A stretch of 64,000 nucleotides of DNA from DATBSK01 sp964501785 (GTDB lineage: Bacteria; Actinomycetota; Acidimicrobiia; IMCC26256; PALSA-555). The notes under the pieces are model-generated. The model worked only from the letters and a program-made list of their open reading frames with translations. It was not told the origin of the DNA and did no database searches. The translations under genes and the position numbers were made by a program. This document shows positions 17,860-25,953 of the stretch, in pieces (position 1 is the stretch's first letter; each line of letters opens with the position of its first letter). The stretch is from contig CAZCUD010000002.1 in NCBI GenBank assembly GCA_964501785.1, positions 310,001 to 374,000 of the forward strand. Direction: 5' to 3'.

Positions 17860-19671
17860 ATGACGCTCACGTCAGAGAACGCCACGTCGGCCGGGATCGA
17901 CGTCGTCACCGCCGAGGTCATCCGGTCGGCGATGGAGACGGTGTGCTTCGAGATGGCGACCTTCGTGTCGCGCACCGCCACCACCCCGATCCTCAACCAG
18001 TCGAACGAGCGCAACGCGACGATCCTCGACGGGCAGGGTCGCCTCGCGGCGCTGTCGGTGGGCATCCCGCAGTTCATGCTCTCGTCGACGCTGCCGGTGC
18101 GCTTCTGCCTCGAGTTCCTCGAGGGTGAGCTGTACCCGGGCGACGTGCTCGTTGCGAACGACCCGTACCACGGCGGCGGGCACCTGCCCGACTTCAACGT
18201 CTTCTCCCCCGTGTTCACCGATCCCGACGCCGAGGACGGCGGCGAGCTCCTGCTGGTCGCGTCGATCCAGTGCCACCACGGCGACACCGGTGGTGCGCTC
18301 GCCGGTGGCTACAACGTCCACGCGAAGGACATCTGGTCAGAGGGCACGCGCTACCCGCTGCTGAAGATCATCGAGGCCGGGCGCGAACGACGCGACGTCG
18401 TGCTCACCATGCGGGCCAACAACCGGTTGCCCGGGTTCATCGGCGACCTGCGGGCCCAGGTCGGGGCGGCGCAGCTCGGCGCGCGGCGGCTCGGCGAGAT
18501 CATCGCCACCTACGGCGCCGACACGGTCCGCGCCGCGGTCGACTGGACGATCGACGACACCGAGCGCCGGTTCAAGGAGGAGATCGCGTCGTGGCCCGAC
18601 GGCACGTACGAGGCCGACGCCTACGTCGACTCCGACCCGGCCGGCAACAAGGACATCCACGTGCACGTCGCGATCACCGTCGACGGTGACGACCTCGTCG
18701 TCGACTTCGCCGGATCCGACGAACGACCGGAGATCAACGCGTGGTCGACCTTCGGCAACACGCGCGGGTACACAATCTCGCAGCTCGCCAGCCTCGTCGA
18801 CCCGAGCATCCCGAAGAACGAGGGCTTCTTCGACTGCATCGACCTGCGCGTGCCCGAGGGCACGTGCGTGAACCCGGTCGAGGGCAAGCCGGTCAGCGCG
18901 GGCACGCACCACCCCGGGGTCGAGGTGGGCGACGCGATCGCGCTCGCGATGGCCCAGATCCTCCCCGAGCGCTGTGCTCCGCAGACGTACAAGTACGGCG
19001 CGCCTCGTCAGATGTGGGGCGATCTCGACCCGCGCTCGGGCAAGCCGTTCTTCGATCACGGGGGCGAGGTGAACGCCGGGTGGGTGAACGCGGTCCAGGG
19101 CGTCGACGGCTGGGGCGCGCTCGTCGCGTCCAACGGCAACCTGATCAAGGCCGCGGCCGAGATCAACGAGTCGCTGTTCCCGCACGTGCTCCGGTCGCGC
19201 AACTACCTCACCGACTCCGGAGGCGCCGGCCAGTGGCGCGGCGGGTGCGGCTCCGACTTCGTGAAGGAGGTGCGCACGCCGACGAACGTCAACCAGTACG
19301 TCGTGAACCAGTACCACCGGCACCCCGGCATCGCGGGCGGTGCACCCGGCAGCCCCGACTCGTGCGTGATCAGCGAGGGCACCGAGCGTGAGGTGCGCGT
19401 CGACCCGACGGTGGCCGGCGTGGCCATGGAGGCCGGCGATCGGCTCCACTACCGGTTCGGGGGTGGTGGCGGCTGGGGCGATCCGCTCGAGCGCGATCCC
19501 GAGGCCGTGCTCGACGACGTGTGGGACGAGTACGTGTCGATCGGCGCGGCCCGTGACGAGTACGGCGTCGTGATCACCGGCTCGCTCGCCGACATGACCC
19601 TCGCGATCGACGCCGCCGCCACCGAGCAGCTCCGCACCGAGATGCGCGCAGCCCGCGCATCGCATGCGTAG
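17860..19671 (+). CDS. Hydantoinase B/oxoprolinase family protein, copy 1
   Basis: A 603-residue protein of the HyuB family. Diagnostic stretches are FEMATFVSRTATTPILNQS, the ANDPYHGGGHLPDFNVFSP block near residue 110, IQCHHGDTGG, STFGNTRGYT, SAGTHHPGVEVGDAI and the C-terminal RFGGGGGWGDP. HyuB acts with the ATP-dependent HyuA on hydantoins, 5-oxoproline, acetone or aryl ketones, depending on the subfamily. ATG 17860 is preferred over GTG 17845, but the proposed TGAC-N6-GTCA operator begins at the second base of that ATG, so the start remains uncertain. It is paired with hyuA copy 1, and the whole pair is paralogous to 56530-60468. Confidence 0.93.
   Translation: MTLTSENATSAGIDVVTAEVIRSAMETVCFEMATFVSRTATTPILNQSNERNATILDGQGRLAALSVGIPQFMLSSTLPVRFCLEFLEGELYPGDVLVANDPYHGGGHLPDFNVFSPVFTDPDAEDGGELLLVASIQCHHGDTGGALAGGYNVHAKDIWSEGTRYPLLKIIEAGRERRDVVLTMRANNRLPGFIGDLRAQVGAAQLGARRLGEIIATYGADTVRAAVDWTIDDTERRFKEEIASWPDGTYEADAYVDSDPAGNKDIHVHVAITVDGDDLVVDFAGSDERPEINAWSTFGNTRGYTISQLASLVDPSIPKNEGFFDCIDLRVPEGTCVNPVEGKPVSAGTHHPGVEVGDAIALAMAQILPERCAPQTYKYGAPRQMWGDLDPRSGKPFFDHGGEVNAGWVNAVQGVDGWGALVASNGNLIKAAAEINESLFPHVLRSRNYLTDSGGAGQWRGGCGSDFVKEVRTPTNVNQYVVNQYHRHPGIAGGAPGSPDSCVISEGTEREVRVDPTVAGVAMEAGDRLHYRFGGGGGWGDPLERDPEAVLDDVWDEYVSIGAARDEYGVVITGSLADMTLAIDAAATEQLRTEMRAARASHA
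17861..17874. promoter_or_regulatory. TGAC-N6-GTCA palindrome, hydantoinase operon 1
   Basis: TGAC-GCTCAC-GTCA, three bases after a TAGGGA box and overlapping the predicted start codon of hyuB copy 1. One of five such sites at promoters in this window. Confidence 0.6.
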
Positions 19672-19710
19672 CTGAACCCTCTCTACGAAGGTGAGCTACG
19701 CATCCATGGA
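19661..19710 (+). promoter_or_regulatory. Conserved 50-nt hyuB-hyuA junction stem-loop, copy 1
   Basis: ATGCGTAGCT (19664-19673) pairs perfectly with AGCTACGCAT (19694-19703) around a 20-base loop that holds the GAAGG ribosome-site-like motif. The hyuA ATG follows the stem by two bases. The same 50 nt recur at 58351-58400 with four substitutions, all in the loop or preserving pairing. The hyuB stop is TAG inside the left arm here. Confidence 0.7.
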
Positions 19711-21769
19711 TCGGTACCGGATCGGGGTGGACGTCGGGGGGACGTTCACCGACCTCGTGCTGCTGCGCGGCGACGGCTCGGTGGTGCTCGAGAAGACGCC
19801 GACCACCCCGGCCGACCAGTCCGACGGCGTGATCGCGGGGCTGGGCCGCCTCGCGGATGCCGAGGGCGTCCCGCTCGAGGACCTCCTCGCGAGCACGTCG
19901 AGCATCGTCCACGGCACGACGACGGGCGACAACACGATGATCCAGATGTCCGGCGCGCCCACGGGCCTGCTCGTCACCGAGGGGTTCCGCGACGAGATCG
20001 AGCTGCGGCGCTGCTTCAAGGAGGACATCTGGGACCCGACGGTGCCGGCGCCCGAGCCGATCGCCCGCCGCCGCGTCCGCCTCGAGATACCCGAGCGGTT
20101 GACCGCCGAGGGTGAGGTCGACACACCGCTCGACGAGGAGGCCGTGCGCGCCGCGACGCGCCGCCTCCGCACCTTCGGCATCACCTCGATCGCGGTCGTC
20201 TTCCTGCACTCCTACATCGACCCCACGCACGAGCTCCGGGCCCGTGAGCTGATCCTCGAGGAGTACCCCGACGTCGAGCTGATCTCGCTCTCCCACGAGG
20301 TGTACCCGAAGCCGCCCGAGTTCGAGCGCACGTCGACCACGCTCGTGAACGCCTACGTGGGGCCGCCGATCGTGCGCTACCTCTCGCGCCTCGAGGCGCG
20401 GCTCAAGGAGTCGGGCTACGCGAACGAGCTGCTCATCGCGACCTGTGCCGGTGGCGTCGCGACCCCCGACGCGATCGGCCAGCGGGCCGTCGCGACGATC
20501 GGGTCCGGACCGACCGGCGGCGTCGTCGCCGCGGCGCGCGCGTCGCGCGACGCGGAGGTGGGCGACGTGGTCAGCGTCGACATGGGCGGCACCAGCTACG
20601 ACGTGTGCCTCATCCGCGGTGGGCACCCGGAGCTCACGAGCGACTGGAACTGGCGCCACCGCTACTGCATCGCGCTGCCGATGGTCGACATCCACGCGAT
20701 CGGCGCGGGTGGCGGCTCGATCGCCACCGTCGACCGGGGGGCGCTGCACGTCGGGCCCGACTCGGCCGGCAGCGAGCCCGGCCCGATCTGCTACGGGCTC
20801 GGCGGGACGCAGCCCACCGTCACCGACGCCGACCTCGTGCTCGGTCGCCTCGATCCCGGCGGCTTCTGGGGCGGTCGGCGCACGCTCGACCTCGAGGGCG
20901 CGCGTGCCGGGCTGGCGCGCCTGGGCGCCGACCTCGGCCTCGACGCCGAGGGCGCCGCCGTCGCGGTGGCGCGGATCGTCGACGCGCACATGACCGATGC
21001 CGTTCGGCGCGTGCTCGCGCTGGCCGGCGCCGACCCGCGCCACCTCTCCCTGTGCGCGTTCGGTGGCATGGGCGCGGTGCACGCGACGACGCAAGCGGCG
21101 GCACTCGGCATGGATCGGGTCGTCGTCCCACGCGCAGCGCCCGGCCTCTCCGCGCTCGGACTCGTGAGCGCGGACCACGTGATCGATGCGACGCGCGCAC
21201 ACCTGTCGGACTGGCGGACGCTCGACCTCGACGTGCTCAACGGACTCGCCGACGACCTCGAGGTCGCGGCCCGGGCCGAGCTCGCGGCCGCCGGCGTCCC
21301 CGACGAGCGGATCGTGCTCGAGTGGCGGCTCAACATGGTGTACCCGGGTCAGACGTTCGACAACTCGCTCCCGCTCGGGCGCGAGCCCGGGGTGCCGATC
21401 ACTTCGGTCGCGGTGGAGGCCAGCGTGGAGGAGTTCCACCGACGCAACGAGGCCGCTCGCCTCATCGAGGCCCGGTCGCAGGAGCCGATGGTGCGCGGGA
21501 TCCGGCTCGTCGCCACCGGTCTCGTCGACCAACCGACCCGGCTCGCCCTCGAGCCCGTGTCCGCGCTCCCCGACCCGATCAGACACCGACGTGCCCACCT
21601 CGGCGGCGACTGGCACGACGCCCCCGTGCACGACGGACTCGCGCTGCGGCCCGGCCCGACCCTGGCCGGTCCGGCGCTCGTCGCGTTCCCCTTCACCACC
21701 CTCACGCTCCGCCCGGGCGACGTCGCTCGCGTCCTCCCCCACGGCGACCTCGTCGTCGACGTCGGCTAG
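19706..21769 (+). CDS. Hydantoinase A/oxoprolinase family protein, copy 1
   Basis: A 687-residue HyuA-type protein with the actin-like ATPase fold. The N-terminal phosphate loop is GVDVGGTFTDLVLL (6-19), followed by VHGTTTGDNTM, and a second nucleotide-binding block with SVDMGGTSYDVCLIRGG, GSGPTGGVV and GAGGGSIATVD. It provides ATP-dependent activation for the HyuB partner. I place the start at ATG 19706, not GTG 19691, because the ATG context is conserved in the second copy (58396) where no GTG exists. Its stop codon shares the CTAG tetranucleotide with the converging gene at 21766. Substrate of the pair unknown. Confidence 0.93.
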   Translation: MDRYRIGVDVGGTFTDLVLLRGDGSVVLEKTPTTPADQSDGVIAGLGRLADAEGVPLEDLLASTSSIVHGTTTGDNTMIQMSGAPTGLLVTEGFRDEIELRRCFKEDIWDPTVPAPEPIARRRVRLEIPERLTAEGEVDTPLDEEAVRAATRRLRTFGITSIAVVFLHSYIDPTHELRARELILEEYPDVELISLSHEVYPKPPEFERTSTTLVNAYVGPPIVRYLSRLEARLKESGYANELLIATCAGGVATPDAIGQRAVATIGSGPTGGVVAAARASRDAEVGDVVSVDMGGTSYDVCLIRGGHPELTSDWNWRHRYCIALPMVDIHAIGAGGGSIATVDRGALHVGPDSAGSEPGPICYGLGGTQPTVTDADLVLGRLDPGGFWGGRRTLDLEGARAGLARLGADLGLDAEGAAVAVARIVDAHMTDAVRRVLALAGADPRHLSLCAFGGMGAVHATTQAAALGMDRVVVPRAAPGLSALGLVSADHVIDATRAHLSDWRTLDLDVLNGLADDLEVAARAELAAAGVPDERIVLEWRLNMVYPGQTFDNSLPLGREPGVPITSVAVEASVEEFHRRNEAARLIEARSQEPMVRGIRLVATGLVDQPTRLALEPVSALPDPIRHRRAHLGGDWHDAPVHDGLALRPGPTLAGPALVAFPFTTLTLRPGDVARVLPHGDLVVDVG

Positions 21770-23469
21770 GAGCGCGGCACCTCGTAGAGGAGGTCGTCGC
21801 CGTAGTTGCCGACGAGTCGCAGGGGCGTCGCGGCGTCGGGGTCGCGCAGGGCCGCCCACGGAGTCCCCTCGACGTCGCGGTGCACGACGACGTATCGCAC
21901 CCCGATGCGGCGCAGCAGCGCGATCGCCTCGTCGTCGGGAAGATCGCGCAGCGCCCGCGACTGCTCGAGGTACGACTGCGGCAGGTATCCCGAGTAGCCG
22001 TTCGGCGTGCGGCGGTGGTGCTCGGTCGCTCCGTAGAGGTTCTTCGGCTGCTGGAAGTACCCGATGTCGACCTCGTCCGACGTGTTGAGCGGGAGGTACA
22101 CGACACCACCGGGTGCGCGCTGCGCCAGCTCGCGATCGACCGCGGGAACCCGCGCGGTCGGCCGATCGAACCAGGGGTCGAACCCCTCGAGCAGCACGAG
22201 GACCACGACGACGGTGCCCAGCACCGCGGGCACGGCCCGCGCCCGGGCGGGGAACCGGTCCCCGAGCCACCCGGCCAGCGCCTTCACCCCCAGGCCGGCG
22301 AGCAGCCCGAGCCCGAGCAGCCCGATCATCCACGCCCGGCCCGTCGCACGCAGCGCGTTGAACGGCGGGACGAGCTCGTAGAGCACGCGGTAGGGCGCGT
22401 ACTGGCGCCATCCGGTCGGAGCCGTGCCGATCGCGAGCACCGCGCCGACGGCGGTGAGCGACAGCCCGGCGATGGCGGCGGTGCGCGACCTCCCGTGCCG
22501 GCGCCACGCGTGGACGAGCCCGGCGATCGCGAAGCCGAGCACGACGACCCCGGGGAACACCGCGAGTCGCATCGGGTCGTCGTCGTCGAGCCCGAGGACC
22601 GACCCCCACACGAGCACGTCGGGATCGACGTGGGAGAAGTTGGCGCCGAACGGGGCGAAGTTGTCGAGCGTGAACTCGTAGCTGGGGTCCCGGCCCGCGA
22701 CGACCAGGTTGGGGATCGCGAGCAACCCCATGACGATCGCCGAACCGGCCAGCGCGCCGAGTGCGGCGATCCACCCCCGACGGTCGAAGGAGCGCCACCG
22801 CACGGCGACGATCACCACCACCGTCACGAGCGCGTAGGTGGCCGGATAGAACGACACGGTCGCCTGCCAGGCGACGGTCGCGACCACCGCCGCGACGGGC
22901 CATCCGATCGACCGCCGCTCGCGGACGCGGTCAGCGAGCCACCAGGCGGCGGCTGCAGCGAGCGGCACGCCGGCGCGCACCGCCACGTGCACGTGGCGCT
23001 CCGAGAGGGCGCCGAACGGCCCGAACGCGTAGGCCGCACCGGCCACGACCGCGACCAGCCTCGAGCCGGTGACGAGCCGGGCGAACAGATACGCCGCGGC
23101 GGCCGACGCCGCGAGGCCGACGATGATCGTCACGTTGAGCACGCCGATGGGCGTCATGCCGAGCCAACGCAACGGGAACGTCGGGATCGCGACGCCCATG
23201 AGCGTGTCGGAGTACGCGAGCGACGTCGGCTCGGGAGCGAAGATGTTGGCGTCGTACGGGTTCATCCCGTTCGACAGCGCGTGCTGCACCCAGTCGATCG
23301 TCCATGCCTGGAAGAGCGTGTCGATGAGGTCGCGCGCGCGTGTGTTGAGATGCAGCACGAGCGGCCACGTGAACGCCACGGCGGCGGCGAGCGACCCGCC
23401 GACGACGGCCGCCGCCTCCCGCCACGCGCCCGCCCGCCCCGTCGGCGACGCGGGCGCGGTGCTCGTCAC
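21766..23469 (-). CDS. Polytopic membrane protein, GT-C/YfhO-like
   Basis: A 567-residue membrane protein. A short cytoplasmic lead precedes helix 1 (AAVVGGSLAAAVAFTWPLVL), then a first loop with TLFQAWTIDWVQHALSNGMNP, and about eleven further helices to near residue 420. The C-terminal 140 residues are soluble and look globular (GGVVYLPLNTSDEVD onward). The layout resembles GT-C and YfhO-like glycosylation proteins. The GTG start at 23469 overlaps the stop of the upstream acyl-CoA dehydrogenase (GTGA), although no functional link is obvious. Family assignment is tentative. Confidence 0.85.
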   Translation of the reverse strand: MTSTAPASPTGRAGAWREAAAVVGGSLAAAVAFTWPLVLHLNTRARDLIDTLFQAWTIDWVQHALSNGMNPYDANIFAPEPTSLAYSDTLMGVAIPTFPLRWLGMTPIGVLNVTIIVGLAASAAAAYLFARLVTGSRLVAVVAGAAYAFGPFGALSERHVHVAVRAGVPLAAAAAWWLADRVRERRSIGWPVAAVVATVAWQATVSFYPATYALVTVVVIVAVRWRSFDRRGWIAALGALAGSAIVMGLLAIPNLVVAGRDPSYEFTLDNFAPFGANFSHVDPDVLVWGSVLGLDDDDPMRLAVFPGVVVLGFAIAGLVHAWRRHGRSRTAAIAGLSLTAVGAVLAIGTAPTGWRQYAPYRVLYELVPPFNALRATGRAWMIGLLGLGLLAGLGVKALAGWLGDRFPARARAVPAVLGTVVVVLVLLEGFDPWFDRPTARVPAVDRELAQRAPGGVVYLPLNTSDEVDIGYFQQPKNLYGATEHHRRTPNGYSGYLPQSYLEQSRALRDLPDDEAIALLRRIGVRYVVVHRDVEGTPWAALRDPDAATPLRLVGNYGDDLLYEVPRS

Positions 23470-24659
23470 GTCCGCGGCAGGCCGAGCACCCGCTCGGCGA
23501 TGATGTTGCGCTGGATCTCGCTCGTGCCGCCGGGGATCGTCCCCGAGAACGAGCGCAGGTGCTGCGTCGCCCACGAACCCTGCCGCCACATGTGGGGACC
23601 GAGGCGCGCCTCGTCGAGCATGTCCGCGCCCAGCGTCTCCGCGCCGGCGAGGAGCAGCCGCTGCACGGTCTCGCTCCCGTAGAGCTTCAGCAGCGAGTGC
23701 TCGGGCGCGGCCTTGCCTCGCATGAACTTGGAGAAGCCGCGGTAGCCCATGAGCAGCAACGACTGCACGTCGACGTGGAACGCAGCGATCTCGTCGCGAA
23801 AGCGCGGGTCTTCGCGCAGCGGGCGTCCGTCCGCTCCCGGACGGTCACCGAGCGCGATGAACGCGTCGAGCGCGCGCTGCGCGTCGTACGCGAGATCGAT
23901 CCAGAGCATCGCGCGCTCGTGGCCGAGCGAGACCTGGGTGAGCGCCCAACCCTGGTCGACCTCACCGAGGAGGTGCTCGCGCGGCACGGCGACGTCGGTG
24001 AAGAACACCTCGTTGAAGTCCATGTAGTCGGGCTCGCTGAGCTCGGGGAACGGCCGGGCCTCGACGCCGGGCGACTGCATGTCGATGATGAGGACGCTGA
24101 TCCCCTTGTGCTTCGGCACGTCCGGGTTGGTTCGGACGAAGCACATGCACCAGTCGGCGTGGTGCGCACCCGACGTCCACACCTTCTGCCCGTTGACGAC
24201 GAACCGGTCGCCGTCGAGGACGGCACGCGTCTTCAGGCTCGCCAGGTCGCTGCCCGCGCCCGGCTCGCTCATCCCGAGGCACCACGCGATCTCGGCCCGC
24301 AACGTCGGGAGCAGCCAGCGCTCTTGCTGCTCGGGCGTCCCGACGTCGAGCAACGACGGGGCGATGATCCCGAGCCCCTGCGGGTTGAGGCTGCGCGGGA
24401 TGTCGCGCCGCTTCATCTCCTCGAAGTAGATCATCTGCTCGCCCGGCGAGGCGTCGCGACCACCCAGCTCGGGCGGCCACCCCGGGACGAGCCACCCGGC
24501 GTCGAACAGCCTGCGCTGCCACGCGCGCGCCCAGTCGGGCATGTCGGCGCTCGAGCGCTTCGGCTGCGCGAGCACCTCGGGCGAGGGCGCGTGCTCGTCG
24601 AGCCACGCGACCAGCTCCTCGCGGAACCTCTCTTCTTCTGCGCCGTACCCCAGTCGCAC
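23466..24659 (-). CDS. Acyl-CoA dehydrogenase, large-type subunit
   Basis: A 397-residue flavoprotein. FAD/substrate motifs are WCLGMSEPGAGSDLASLKT, DGDRFVVNGQKVWTSGAHHADW and the C-terminal GGTSEIQRNIIAERVLGLPR. The helix carrying the usual catalytic Glu (GGxGYxxE) is not recognisable, while the divergent partner at 24714 has it. This suggests a two-subunit dehydrogenase, as in steroid and side-chain FadE pairs. The start is set by comparison with the paralogue at 49158: VRLGYGAEEERF here matches VKLAWGEEELAF there. GTG 24668 is an alternative. A TGAC-N6-GTCA palindrome lies in the shared promoter. Confidence 0.92.
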   Translation of the reverse strand: MRLGYGAEEERFREELVAWLDEHAPSPEVLAQPKRSSADMPDWARAWQRRLFDAGWLVPGWPPELGGRDASPGEQMIYFEEMKRRDIPRSLNPQGLGIIAPSLLDVGTPEQQERWLLPTLRAEIAWCLGMSEPGAGSDLASLKTRAVLDGDRFVVNGQKVWTSGAHHADWCMCFVRTNPDVPKHKGISVLIIDMQSPGVEARPFPELSEPDYMDFNEVFFTDVAVPREHLLGEVDQGWALTQVSLGHERAMLWIDLAYDAQRALDAFIALGDRPGADGRPLREDPRFRDEIAAFHVDVQSLLLMGYRGFSKFMRGKAAPEHSLLKLYGSETVQRLLLAGAETLGADMLDEARLGPHMWRQGSWATQHLRSFSGTIPGGTSEIQRNIIAERVLGLPRT

Positions 24660-24691
24660 GGCCCGCACGGTACTCGGTAACGTCCCGAACG

Positions 24692-24705
24692 TGACGCTCG
24701 TGTCA
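24692..24705. promoter_or_regulatory. TGAC-N6-GTCA palindrome between divergent dehydrogenase genes
   Basis: TGAC-GCTCGT-GTCA in the 54-base gap between the two divergent acyl-CoA dehydrogenase genes, so one site could control both. It is followed by GGTCGCTG, as at the site at 56475. Confidence 0.6.
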
Positions 24706-24713
24706 GGTCGCTG

Positions 24714-25832
24714 ATGGACTTCGAGTTCTCCTCCGAGCAGGAGCAGCTGCGCGAGACCGTGGCCCGGTACCTCGACGCCCGGGCGCCCCTGACATGGGTG
24801 CGCGAGCGCTACCGCGACGAGCGCGGCACGACCGACGACGTCTGGCGCGGGCTCGCCGCTCTCGGGGTGACCGGGCTCCTCGTGCCCGAACCGTGCGGTG
24901 GGTCGGGCCGCGGCATGGTCGACGCCGCGGTCGTGCTCGAGGAGCTCGGACGCGCCGTGCACCCCGGCCCCTACGCGGCGTCAGCGGTCGGCGCCGCCTC
25001 GCTCGTCTCGCTCGCCGGTGACGACCAGGATCGGGCCGCGCTGCTGTCGGGCATCGCCGACGGCTCGACGATCGCGACCGTGGGGCTCCTCGAGCCGGAC
25101 CGGCGCCTCGAGTGGCGATCGGCGGCGACGCGCGCGGAGCGCGACGGTGACGGCTGGCTCCTGCACGGCACCAAGGTCCACGTCGCAGACGTGATCGGTG
25201 CGGACCTCGCGGTCGTCGTCGCGACGGACCCGGCCGGGCTGCTCGGAGCGTTCACGGTCGCGCTCGAGGTTCCCGGTGTGTCGCGATGCGCAGAGCAGTC
25301 GGTGGACGGGAGCCGCAAGCGCGGCACGCTCACCCTCGACGGCGCGCCGGCCCGTCGGCTCGGCGCGGACGCGAGCGACGCGGTCGCCGAGACGGTCGAT
25401 CGGATGGGTGCCGCGACCGTGGTCGAAGGCGTCGGCACTGCCGCTCGCGCCTTGGAGCTCTCCGTCGAGTACGCACAGGCACGCGAGCAGTTCGGCGTGC
25501 CGATCGGTTCGTTCCAGGCCGTGCAGCACCTCTGCGCCGACATGCTCCGCGCCGTCGAGCTCGCACGCGCCGCGGCGTACTACGCGTGCTGGGCCTGCGA
25601 CGCGGCGTCACCGGCCGAGCGCCACCGTGCCGTCACCATGGCGCTCGCGTTCGCCGCGGACGAGCTCTTCGCGGTGGGGGCGTCGGCAGTCCAGGTCCAC
25701 GGCGGCATCGGATACACGTGGGAGCACGACGTCCACCTCTTCTACAAGCGACTCCTGAGCCTGCAAGAGGCCGCCGGCGGATCGGCGACCCAGCTCGAGG
25801 AGCTCGCCACCATCGTCCTCGACGCCCCCTGA
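24714..25832 (+). CDS. Acyl-CoA dehydrogenase, small-type subunit
   Basis: A 372-residue acyl-CoA dehydrogenase-fold protein. It starts with the helical FEFSSEQEQLRETVARYL and ends with QVHGGIGYTWEHDVHLFYKRL, where the Glu of TWEHD aligns with the catalytic-base position of the family. It lacks the C-terminal GTSEIQR FAD-contact motif, which is present in the partner at 23466-24659. The two therefore look like complementary halves of a heteromeric dehydrogenase. ATG 24714 overlaps by one base the stop of a seven-codon frame that begins at GTG 24691 with TAACGT seven bases upstream. The paralogous pair is at 49158-51363. Confidence 0.92.
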   Translation: MDFEFSSEQEQLRETVARYLDARAPLTWVRERYRDERGTTDDVWRGLAALGVTGLLVPEPCGGSGRGMVDAAVVLEELGRAVHPGPYAASAVGAASLVSLAGDDQDRAALLSGIADGSTIATVGLLEPDRRLEWRSAATRAERDGDGWLLHGTKVHVADVIGADLAVVVATDPAGLLGAFTVALEVPGVSRCAEQSVDGSRKRGTLTLDGAPARRLGADASDAVAETVDRMGAATVVEGVGTAARALELSVEYAQAREQFGVPIGSFQAVQHLCADMLRAVELARAAAYYACWACDAASPAERHRAVTMALAFAADELFAVGASAVQVHGGIGYTWEHDVHLFYKRLLSLQEAAGGSATQLEELATIVLDAP

Positions 25833-25906
25833 CCGAGCACCTCTCCACCGCACGCCACCGCACGCGCTCCACCGAGCGCGGCCCCCGACTCGGCGACCCG
25901 CCCGCC

Positions 25907-25953
25907 TTTTGGCGTCAGCAGACCCGCGTCAGCCGGGGCTGCTGACGCCAGAA
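25907..25953. repeat. Dispersed palindromic repeat, copy 1
   Basis: TGGCGTCAGCAG (25910-25921) and CTGCTGACGCCA (25939-25950) form a perfect 12-bp stem at the convergent end of two genes; the right part overlaps the last codons of the minus-strand gene. In reverse complement it closely matches 60477-60525. No suitably placed T-run. Confidence 0.75.

Noticed and set aside
19574..22903. 1109-codon open frame on the minus strand
   Set aside because: Crosses two real genes on opposite strands; composition typical of a shadow frame.
20605..23682. 1025-codon open frame on the plus strand
   Set aside because: Overlaps hyuA and the membrane-protein gene out of frame; no recognisable domain.
25907..25953. 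Intrinsic terminator
   Set aside because: The stem is good, but the TTTT lies upstream of the stem on the plus strand and gives an A-run on the minus strand, so neither strand has a U-tract after the hairpin. Kept as a repeat.
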